From IMG/VR virus record IMGVR_UViG_3300042894_003492, positions 1-36,073 of that record: 36,073 nucleotides of DNA. One strand, written 5' to 3'. Source of the stretch: a virus. Shown here piece by piece: positions 16,783 to 23,203 of the stretch. The translations under genes were made by a program, and so were the position numbers. The notes below the pieces were generated by a model. It made no database searches and was not told the origin of the DNA. It worked only from the letters and a program-made list of their open reading frames with translations. Each line of letters opens with the position of its first letter. The first letter of the stretch is position 1.

Positions 16783-17372
16783 AACTAAATGAAATTCTTA
16801 ATAATGATAATCATAGCATCGATGAAATTGTAGCAATATTAAAACGTGATTGTGCTCCAATTATTGCGGAGTATAATAACGTTGGGGTGCCATTATCTCG
16901 AGGAATACAAGATAGCAATATACCACCAATGACCGTTATTCATCCATCACTAGATAGTAGAAGTCCTAAAGATACTAATATAACGATTCATAATTATATT
17001 AACGATTACTTTACTAAGCATGCTGGGTTACCATTCCGTAATGCGATCTTTGCAACCTCTGATTGGGAAGTTGCAGAAGTTTATGGTGAAGCATATGTGT
17101 TGTTTCCTATTGGACCATTAAAGTACTTGTGGAGCCCTCAAGTAGGTGATTTGTACGATACAGTGTCAAAGCTTGAATCTAGTAAAGATGCAGATCCAGC
17201 AAAAAAATATGATCAACAATTCTATCAAAAATTAGATCAATATCTTTCAACATATATATCTAAGAACCTCCACGCAGCATTAGAAGATGGTAGTGAAGTT
17301 ATGATTGCTAATAACTGTTACGTGGTCACAATGGACTTATGGTTTGATCATTTAGAAGAGGCACTTTCATGA
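16779..17372 (+). CDS. Paralogue C of the family; possible ADP-ribosyltransferase-like packaged protein
   Basis: 197 residues, coupled to paralogue B through ATGA. It begins MKLNEILNNDN, the closest to the shared N-terminal pattern. Landmarks are C-A-P-I-I (25-29), LSRG with Arg41, SPKDTNITIH (62-71), FRNAIFATSD (86-95), VLFPIGPLKYLWSP (107-120) and SEVM with Glu173. The three paralogues have diverged widely outside these blocks, which suggests an old duplication with different targets rather than a recent copy. The stop overlaps the start of the kinase gene (ATGA). Confidence 0.72.
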   Translation: MKLNEILNNDNHSIDEIVAILKRDCAPIIAEYNNVGVPLSRGIQDSNIPPMTVIHPSLDSRSPKDTNITIHNYINDYFTKHAGLPFRNAIFATSDWEVAEVYGEAYVLFPIGPLKYLWSPQVGDLYDTVSKLESSKDADPAKKYDQQFYQKLDQYLSTYISKNLHAALEDGSEVMIANNCYVVTMDLWFDHLEEALS

Positions 17373-18097
17373 AATTGCATGACATATTATCAGAAGGAAT
17401 CTACGACAAAGGTATTTTTAAGTGCTTATTCTTAGGTGGTATTCCTGCTAGTGGAAAAAGCACAATCGTGAAAGATATTATTCAAGAACTAACTGTATCA
17501 CATAGCATTAAACCACGCGTATTAGATTACGATAAATTTTATGAATACTTGAGCAAGAAGCATGATGTACCTATTAGTACAAGCGCTGAAGTTGAGGCTC
17601 CAGGAGCAGTATCAATTCAAAATAGAACTAAAGAGTTAATGTCATCACAACTTGAGTTATACCTAACCAGTATGCTACCAGTTATTATTGACACTACCGC
17701 ATCTAATGTTCATAGCACTATCGTGCGTATGCGTAGACTACGTCAATACGGTTATGATGTAATGATGTTATATAAAGAATCTGAATTAGAGCGATCATTA
17801 ACTCGGGCTGAATCACGTAGACGCTTTGTGCCACCAGAGTATATTAAAGATACGCACGAATCAAAACCTAGAACGATTGAAAAGATGCAAAAAGTGTTTA
17901 ATAATGCACACTATCCGTTGCAAATACTAGGTGTAGATGAGGAGGTGGTGACTGTAATGCCTGCTATAGTACAATTCTTTACTAGTCCAATACGTAATCC
18001 TATTGGCTTGCAGCAGGTTGATAGTCTAAAATCTGCAGAACGTAAATATATTATACGTGGGCAGACTCCTCCAGTTGATTGGTATGGAAAATATTAA
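17369..18097 (+). CDS. P-loop kinase (zeta-toxin/AAA-like) with capsid-targeting-like N-terminus
   Basis: 242 residues, last gene of the coupled four-gene cluster. N-terminus MKLHDILSEGIYDKGIFK contains L-S-E followed by Gly, a good gp21-type cleavage site. Walker A is GGIPASGKST at 23-32. A hydrophobic strand ending in D-T-T (VIIDTTAS, about 106-112) takes the Walker B position as in zeta-toxin and polynucleotide-kinase relatives, and an Arg-rich lid (RAESRRRFVPPEY) follows. The C-terminal segment FFTSPIRNPIGLQQV is a separate small element that I recall in other phage proteins of this type. Substrate unknown: a nucleotide, nucleic acid or protein phosphorylation role is possible. It overlaps the convergent gene by four bases. 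Confidence 0.8.
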   Translation: MKLHDILSEGIYDKGIFKCLFLGGIPASGKSTIVKDIIQELTVSHSIKPRVLDYDKFYEYLSKKHDVPISTSAEVEAPGAVSIQNRTKELMSSQLELYLTSMLPVIIDTTASNVHSTIVRMRRLRQYGYDVMMLYKESELERSLTRAESRRRFVPPEYIKDTHESKPRTIEKMQKVFNNAHYPLQILGVDEEVVTVMPAIVQFFTSPIRNPIGLQQVDSLKSAERKYIIRGQTPPVDWYGKY

Positions 18098-18348
18098 TGA
18101 AGTTTTCCAAATTGATGTTCAAATGATGCTTCGTCGTATAGCACAGATTGAATAGTACCAGGTACAGTAGGCCATACAACTACGTATTCACCTAACGCAG
18201 CCTCTTCTTCACCTACATATAATGATTTTGAACCATCATATATAAGAGTGTTTTCTAAATTAAATTGAGCCGTCATATCATAAATGGCTTGATAGTTATT
18301 ACCATTCCATTTTACAGCAGTTACTGTGTGCTTAAAAGCGTATTGCAT
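18094..18348 (-). CDS. Small late phage protein of the 'GDYIV' type, function unknown
   Basis: 84 residues from the ATG at 18348. An upstream in-frame ATG at 18360 is followed at once by GGAG, which sits six bases before the 18348 ATG, so the later start is used. The layout, an N-terminal AFKHTVTAVKWNG strand, then a short loop, then a G-E-Y-V-V-V strand and a final FEHQF, resembles a widespread family of small uncharacterised phage proteins (K-x-V-x-V-x-A-x-x-W/F ... G-D-W/Y-I-V ... F-x-x-x-Y). It has an AATAAATA element 33 bases upstream, so it is probably late. Confidence 0.68.
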   Translation of the reverse strand: MQYAFKHTVTAVKWNGNNYQAIYDMTAQFNLENTLIYDGSKSLYVGEEEAALGEYVVVWPTVPGTIQSVLYDEASFEHQFGKLH

Positions 18349-18381
18349 ACATAGCTCCATAAATCTAAGGTGTATATTATA

Positions 18382-18389
18382 TATTTATT
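18382..18389 (-). promoter_or_regulatory. Late promoter element (AATAAATA)
   Basis: AATAAATA on the minus strand, 33 bases before the ATG at 18348; next to the early promoter of the opposite strand. Confidence 0.6.
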
Positions 18390-18411
18390 CCATATAACAT
18401 GCACGTATAAC

Positions 18412-18440
18412 TTGATTTATAATTGCAGGTGTACTATAAT
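18412..18440 (+). promoter_or_regulatory. Early promoter (TTGATT-17-TATAAT)
   Basis: -35 TTGATT at 18412-18417 and -10 TATAAT at 18435-18440, spacer 17, followed by ATTATTTTTT. The -10 and downstream bases match those at 19855. It drives the HD-Pnk gene with a short leader. Confidence 0.9.
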
Positions 18441-18466
18441 ATTATTTTTTTATCGTGGTGATTATT

Positions 18467-19588
18467 ATGGACACAAATCAAAAAGTAGAGTGGTTGCAAA
18501 TAGAATTCCCTAAATTGTGGAGTGATATGGAGAACAGTAATCACCATTTTAATGCAACTACATTAAACCCGTATCACCTAGAAGGTCGTGTGAGTACTCA
18601 TACACTTATGGTGGCTAAAATAGCTGAATTATATAATGAAGATGATATTGTACAATGGGCTGCATTGCTACATGATATCGGCAAACCATCAGCTCGTATC
18701 GAGATTCCAGAAAAAACACGTGCTAGATTTGTACAACATGAATCGATTAGCATGTTTTTAGCGATTGATATATTAAATAGAACAGATATGTCAACAGAAG
18801 ATAAAATAATGACTCTGCGTACTATAGCTGGTCACAGTTTACTATTTGATTTAGTATTAATTGAAGATAATGACATTGTGCTAGATGAAAAAGCTCTTAA
18901 TATATTTGAAGGTGAACGTACGTTTTTATCGTATGTTAGTCGAATTACTCGATGCGACACACTCGGTAGATTTGCAAAAGGTGCTGATGCTCGAACTAAA
19001 TTAGGTGAATTAATAGTTAACCGCACAAAAACAATTGTTGATCGGTTAGTTGATAAACCTGATATTAATATTACTAAAAATAGATTAACTATACTATGTG
19101 GTCTACCTGGTAGCGGTAAATCTTCATACGTTGAAACGTTACCTGCAGATACAATTGTTATCTCCAGAGATAACGTGCTTGAAGCTATTGCAGCTCGTAT
19201 GAACATTACATACAATGAAGCGTTTCACTTACAAGCTAATGATAAGCAAGTTAAAACCGCTATCGATGATGAAATTGCTAGAGTAGTTCAGTCCGCTAAA
19301 TCAACTAATGCAAACGTAGTTGTCGATATGACTAATTTGAGCAAAAAATCAAGACGTCGTTGGATTGGTCAGTTTGGTAAACATTATAGAGTTGAGTGCA
19401 TACTATTTTTAACTGGTATGTCAGAACTTGCACGGCGCAATGAAATTAGAAGTCAAGCTGGTAAATCTATAAGTGATGATGTATACTTACATATGATGAA
19501 ATCGTTTACACTACCTATGTATAATGAAGGAATATCTCGCATTGAATATAGGTTATTTGAAGGGAATACAAATGCAACAACACATTGA
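18467..19588 (+). CDS. HD-Pnk: HD phosphoesterase fused to polynucleotide 5'-kinase (RNA/DNA end healing)
   Basis: 373 residues from the ATG at 18467; GTG codons at 18455 and 18458 overlap the likely ribosome binding site. The N-terminal HD domain has His45 (STHTLMV), His69-Asp70 (ALLHDIGKP), His91 (FVQHESI) and a late Asp164 (RCDTLGR). The C-terminal kinase has Walker A GLPGSGKSS (212-220), ISRDN near 233-237, VVVDMTN and an Arg-rich SKKSRRRWI element. This architecture is that of the characterised bacterial HD-Pnk enzymes (Runella), which remove 2',3'-cyclic or 3' phosphates and phosphorylate 5'-OH ends. It replaces the kinase plus HAD phosphatase of T4 PseT. An RNA ligase follows, completing end healing and sealing. 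Confidence 0.9.
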   Translation: MDTNQKVEWLQIEFPKLWSDMENSNHHFNATTLNPYHLEGRVSTHTLMVAKIAELYNEDDIVQWAALLHDIGKPSARIEIPEKTRARFVQHESISMFLAIDILNRTDMSTEDKIMTLRTIAGHSLLFDLVLIEDNDIVLDEKALNIFEGERTFLSYVSRITRCDTLGRFAKGADARTKLGELIVNRTKTIVDRLVDKPDINITKNRLTILCGLPGSGKSSYVETLPADTIVISRDNVLEAIAARMNITYNEAFHLQANDKQVKTAIDDEIARVVQSAKSTNANVVVDMTNLSKKSRRRWIGQFGKHYRVECILFLTGMSELARRNEIRSQAGKSISDDVYLHMMKSFTLPMYNEGISRIEYRLFEGNTNATTH

Positions 19589-19835
19589 CGATATTAATAA
19601 TCTAACTAATTTATATGATGAATCGCTGAGAGCTAGAGCACTGCAATGGCTTGATCGGTATACAGACGCATCTATCACACGTACCTGTACTACTGAGGAC
19701 GGGTGCATCTGTATTGAATATAACTTAGATGATTTATACCATCAATGTGTCGTATTTGAGACAAAAAGACTTATCATGTGGAACACGGTAGGTAACGTTC
19801 GTAAGAATTATCGCAGAGTACAATATTTAACTTGA
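19572..19835 (+). CDS. Hypothetical 87-residue protein between HD-Pnk and RNA ligase
   Basis: Not recognised. The preferred start is ATG 19572, preceded by AGGGA; it overlaps the end of HD-Pnk by 17 bases, so it is coupled to it. An earlier in-frame start would lie deep inside the HD-Pnk gene. The protein is acidic in its first half and has four cysteines (TRTCTTEDGCICIEYN, then HQCVVF), not spaced as a classic zinc finger. Its stop overlaps the -35 box of the RNA ligase promoter. A role with the RNA-repair enzymes is possible from location only. Confidence 0.72.
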   Translation: MQQHIDDINNLTNLYDESLRARALQWLDRYTDASITRTCTTEDGCICIEYNLDDLYHQCVVFETKRLIMWNTVGNVRKNYRRVQYLT

Positions 19836-19860
19836 CTTAACACTATAATTGTACTATAAT
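19832..19860 (+). promoter_or_regulatory. Early promoter (TTGACT-17-TATAAT)
   Basis: -35 TTGACT at 19832-19837, overlapping the stop codon of the preceding gene; -10 TATAAT at 19855-19860; spacer 17. GTACTATAATATTATTTT is identical to the promoter at 18412. Confidence 0.92.
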
Positions 19861-19899
19861 ATTATTTTAAAGCAATCAATTAAATCAAAAGGTGCATAA

Positions 19900-21021
19900 A
19901 TGACTTTTCCAATTATTAATAATATCAACGACTTACTACCACATATCAGCGATAAGTCTGAAATTAACGTAGTTAGACATGAAAATGGTTGTACAGTAAT
20001 TAGCTATATGTTTCAAGATCGAGATACATTTGCTGGTGAAGACGCAGAGTGGGCTCGTGAATGTAGAGGTATCACATTTGACGCAGAAGGTAATGTTGCA
20101 TCGAGAACATTTCATAAATTCTTTAATGTAAACGAGCGTCCTGAAACAAAAGAAGAAGTTATTGACTGGAATGATATTCAATCAACTTATGATAAGCGTG
20201 ATGGGTCAATGATTTCACCTGTACGCATTAATGATAAGATTGTTTTTAAAACTAAAAAGAGTTTTGATAATGAAATTAGTCAGAACGTAAACGCTATATT
20301 TAATGATGAGTCTCCTGAATATCGATTAAGTGAGTATCTATTAACTCAAGAAATTAAAGCTACTCCAATTTTTGAATATACCGCACCTAGTAATCGTATT
20401 GTATTAAAATACGATGAAGTAAAGCTAACATTATTAGCTGTACGTGAGAATATTACTGGTAGGTATTGGACTTATAGTGAGCTTCTTGAGCTATGTAATA
20501 AATTATTTCGTACTATCAACCTAGTAGATAGATTTTCAGTTGATACTAATGATGTAAATTGGTTAGGAAAATTAAAAGATGTGCTAGCCTCAGCTGAAAA
20601 TTTTGAAGGCTATGTTTTTGAAACAAGTGCAGGTGAGCGATATAAATGGAAATGTGCTTGGTACGACTTACTACATCATAACTGCACATTTACAACTGAA
20701 CGTAATATCGCGGAAATGGTTGCAGATGAAAAAGTAGACGATTTTAAAGCTTATTGTGTCAGCATTGGTGATACAGAACTGTTTAATAAAGTAGAAGCTA
20801 TTGAAACCCGCGCGGTTAACTTATTACGAGATCTTACACTTGCAGTTGATGCTACAGTAGTAATTGATGGTGGATTAGAAGTTAAAGATTTTTGCTTAAA
20901 GCATAAAGATAATCCATTGTTTCATTTAATGATTGCTGCATTTAGGCATAAAGAAGTTAACTATATTGATTACTTTAAAAAGTACGTACTAAATATTGAA
21001 TTTAGTGCAGATACCATTTGA
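19900..21021 (+). CDS. rnlA: RNA ligase 1 (T4 RnlA-type)
   Basis: 373 residues; T4 Rnl1 has 374. It is an ATP-dependent ligase that joins 3'-OH and 5'-phosphate RNA ends, in T4 to repair tRNA cut by the host anticodon nuclease. Motif I is KRDGS with the adenylated Lys at residue 99, the same position as in T4. Upstream, ECRGITFD is the typical Rnl1 strand before motif I. FEYTAPSNRIVLKY carries the E-x-x-x-P-x-N-R-I-V motif, FEGYVF is motif IV-like, and YKWKCAWY is motif V. The C-terminal 120 residues are helical, as in the tRNA-recognising domain of T4 Rnl1. AAGGTG precedes the ATG, and it has its own strong early promoter. Confidence 0.96.
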   Translation: MTFPIINNINDLLPHISDKSEINVVRHENGCTVISYMFQDRDTFAGEDAEWARECRGITFDAEGNVASRTFHKFFNVNERPETKEEVIDWNDIQSTYDKRDGSMISPVRINDKIVFKTKKSFDNEISQNVNAIFNDESPEYRLSEYLLTQEIKATPIFEYTAPSNRIVLKYDEVKLTLLAVRENITGRYWTYSELLELCNKLFRTINLVDRFSVDTNDVNWLGKLKDVLASAENFEGYVFETSAGERYKWKCAWYDLLHHNCTFTTERNIAEMVADEKVDDFKAYCVSIGDTELFNKVEAIETRAVNLLRDLTLAVDATVVIDGGLEVKDFCLKHKDNPLFHLMIAAFRHKEVNYIDYFKKYVLNIEFSADTI

Positions 21022-21046
21022 TTTTTATGTTAAAATATACTACAAT
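21018..21046 (+). promoter_or_regulatory. Early promoter (TTGATT-17-TACAAT)
   Basis: -35 TTGATT at 21018-21023, overlapping the RNA ligase stop; -10 TACAAT at 21041-21046; spacer 17; followed by AGTATTTTAA. It drives the operon 21079-23203. Confidence 0.85.
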
Positions 21047-21078
21047 AGTATTTTAAATCAATTATAAAGAGGTTTAGA

Positions 21079-21303
21079 ATGCTTTGTAGTATATGCGGAG
21101 ATGATACCGCGGTATCGTTTGAAGATCTAGAGATTTTTGAACATAGAGGTGTAGTTAAAGAGCTACCATCGTATTTTAGTGAGTGCGATCAATGCGGTAT
21201 ATTTGCTACACAGTTACAAATAAACAAAAATGCTGCAATTACTCGTAAGTTTCGTGAAGATGTAAATAAAATGTTCTTACGTTATGCAAACGTTATTTTT
21301 TAA
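21079..21303 (+). CDS. YgiT/MqsA-type zinc-finger protein
   Basis: 74 residues. Two Cys-x-x-Cys pairs, C3/C6 (CSIC) and C36/C39 (CDQCG), separated by a beta-rich linker, match the YgiT-type zinc-binding domain found at the N-terminus of MqsA antitoxins. The DNA-binding helix-turn-helix part of MqsA is missing; a short charged helix follows instead. No MqsR-like toxin is visible next to it. AGAGG precedes the ATG. It is the first gene behind the early promoter at 21018, so it is made at the start of infection. A regulatory or host-modulating role is possible but unproven. Confidence 0.75.
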   Translation: MLCSICGDDTAVSFEDLEIFEHRGVVKELPSYFSECDQCGIFATQLQINKNAAITRKFREDVNKMFLRYANVIF

Positions 21304-21516
21304 ATGGTGAATACTATGGTAGTTAACGACCAAAACTTAAATAGTAAAATTAGTAGATCTGCTATGATATCAGAACTAGAACTTAAACAAATTATGTCCG
21401 ATCGCAGTATGTGTCACGCAGAAAGCGTTGCACGTGACACCCCATCTAAAAGTACTGCTCGTATGCAACAAGCGTTAGACTTTAAGTTTGATGAAATCTT
21501 TAGGAACAGTAAATGA
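21304..21516 (+). CDS. Hypothetical 70-residue protein
   Basis: Not recognised. The ATG directly follows the TAA of the zinc-finger gene, which favours re-initiation; a second in-frame ATG at 21316 has GGTGA before it and is the alternative start (66 residues). The protein is hydrophilic and helical, with conserved-looking SELELKQIM and ARMQQALDFKFDEIF segments. It ends in ATGA overlap with the nucleotidyltransferase gene, so translation is coupled. Confidence 0.68.
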   Translation: MVNTMVVNDQNLNSKISRSAMISELELKQIMSDRSMCHAESVARDTPSKSTARMQQALDFKFDEIFRNSK

Positions 21517-22445
21517 ATATTATAGTTGAAACATTGTTCGGTAGTCACTTGTACGATTTAGACACACCTAACTCCGATAAGGATTATAAAGGTATAGTTT
21601 TACCTACCGCTAGTGAAATTTTATTAGGTAAAGCAAGCTATCACGTCGACAAGAGCACCAGCAATCATTCTGGTAAAAATACTAAAGATGATATTGATCG
21701 TACATTTTACTCATTAAGTTACTTTATTGATCTTGCGTGTAAAGGTGAAACGGTTGCACTTGATATGTTGCATGGTGGTGTAGATAAACGTATTGTCACC
21801 AGTGATATCTGGGATTTTCTTGTGAGTAATCGCCATCGATTTTATACAAAATCAATGAAGTCATATATTGGATACGTACGTAAACAAGCAGCTAAATATG
21901 GCATTAAAGGCTCACGGGTTGGTGAGTTAGAAAAACTCATTGACTACCTTAAAAACCACGACGCTAACTTAGTTGTTGAAGATATGTACTTTCCAATAAA
22001 TGACTTTGGAAAGTGGATCGACTACAAAGGTAACAGATACTATGAATTTGCTGGTAGCAAGTTTCAAGACAATCTAAAAATTAAGTATATGCTAGATACG
22101 CTTGAAAAAATTTATGCAAATTATGGAGAGCGTTCTAAATTAGCAAAAGAAAATCTTGGAGTTGATTGGAAAGCTGTGTCGCACTGCTTACGTGCCGGGT
22201 ATCAAGCTCGAGACATCTTTACTAAAGGTTACTTTGAATATCCACTAGATGAAACAGATTTTCTGATAAAGGTTAAAGCTGGTGAGCTAGATTTTTTGAC
22301 GGAGGTCGAACCAGAAATTGAACGAATCACTAAAGAAACATTAGCGTTATCAGATGAATCTACACTACCGCAAGACGTAGATCGTGAATTTTGGAATACG
22401 GTTATTGAGACCATACATCTTGATATTGTAAAAAAGACATTGTAA
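21513..22445 (+). CDS. Predicted nucleotidyltransferase (COG3541-like)
   Basis: 310 residues. The N-terminal GSHLYDLDTPNSDKDYKGI (10-28) is the G-S ... D-x-D signature of the DNA polymerase beta nucleotidyltransferase superfamily, with Asp22 and Asp24 as metal ligands. The rest is helical, with SYFIDLACKGETVALDML and WKAVSHCLRAGYQARDIF typical of the large stand-alone phage and bacterial members of this group. Its substrate is not established. Placement in an early operon next to HD-Pnk and RNA ligase 1 raises the possibility that it acts on RNA 3' ends, but this is inference. Coupled at both ends (ATGA upstream, TAATG downstream). Confidence 0.85.
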   Translation: MNIIVETLFGSHLYDLDTPNSDKDYKGIVLPTASEILLGKASYHVDKSTSNHSGKNTKDDIDRTFYSLSYFIDLACKGETVALDMLHGGVDKRIVTSDIWDFLVSNRHRFYTKSMKSYIGYVRKQAAKYGIKGSRVGELEKLIDYLKNHDANLVVEDMYFPINDFGKWIDYKGNRYYEFAGSKFQDNLKIKYMLDTLEKIYANYGERSKLAKENLGVDWKAVSHCLRAGYQARDIFTKGYFEYPLDETDFLIKVKAGELDFLTEVEPEIERITKETLALSDESTLPQDVDREFWNTVIETIHLDIVKKTL

Positions 22446-22465
22446 TGAATTGGAGACATTTTGAT

Positions 22466-23203
22466 ATGGGTATGTTTGATACTACAACGCTGCACTGCCC
22501 TAAATGTGGTACAGGTAACCAGATACAATCTAAAGGTGGTGATTGCGTACTTGCTGAATACGAACGCTTTGAACAGACACCCATTGATGTATTAGCTGGT
22601 CTATTAGAGGCTAATAAGGTAATTACATGTACACATTGTGATACACCTTACCGTGTAAAAGCTCAATTTAATGTTATGGCTACTAACATTGTGTCTGAAT
22701 TAATTACTTGGATAGAAGAAACAGATAGTAGATTAGCTAATAAGCTTGCACCTACAGTTATTGATGATGCATATACTTTTGTACAAACATACTCGTTATT
22801 TTCAATACCGTTAATGGCATCTATTGATGGTAATATTACGCTTATATGGAAACTAGCAGATAGTGATAAATTATCTGTTACCTTTACTGGTAACCAGCAA
22901 TACAATGTGCAGCTCGTTGTTAATAATGAGATGTTGGATGATACATTGAATATAGATCAAACATTACCATCTAATGTTATGATACAGCTACCATGGATTA
23001 ATCATTTTTCAATTCGCGATAATGATGTAGTAAGCCATATAGGTACCGCGTTTGCAAATAATCGAATAGCAACAGTTAACTTTCATCATACCCATGTAGT
23101 ACTTAAAGAGCTTGCTGATAAGCTAAGTGAAATTTATTCGGTATGGGATGAAAAATATATTTCATCCCATTTGTATTTTATTAACGCAGCTAGTATGGAA
23201 TAA
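22466..23203 (+). CDS. Zinc-ribbon protein of unknown function
   Basis: 245 residues from the ATG at 22466. An ATG at 22445 overlaps the previous stop and is followed by TTGGAG, which lies about ten bases before 22466; the later start also gives the MGMFDTTTLHCPKCG opening that I recall from many small phage proteins. Cys11/Cys14 (CPKCG) and Cys55/Cys58 (CTHC) can form one zinc site around QSKGGDC. The C-terminal 180 residues are an unrecognised domain with helical and beta segments. A perfect 11-bp inverted repeat lies in the last codons. It is the last gene of the early operon. Confidence 0.72.
   Translation: MGMFDTTTLHCPKCGTGNQIQSKGGDCVLAEYERFEQTPIDVLAGLLEANKVITCTHCDTPYRVKAQFNVMATNIVSELITWIEETDSRLANKLAPTVIDDAYTFVQTYSLFSIPLMASIDGNITLIWKLADSDKLSVTFTGNQQYNVQLVVNNEMLDDTLNIDQTLPSNVMIQLPWINHFSIRDNDVVSHIGTAFANNRIATVNFHHTHVVLKELADKLSEIYSVWDEKYISSHLYFINAASME
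23143..23170 (+). terminator. Candidate terminator inside the 3' end of a coding region
   Basis: ATGGGATGAAA (23143-23153), 6-base loop, TTTCATCCCAT (23160-23170), then TTGTATTTT. The stem is perfect but the T-run is interrupted. It would stop the early operon just before its last gene ends, in front of the convergent late gene. Confidence 0.5.
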
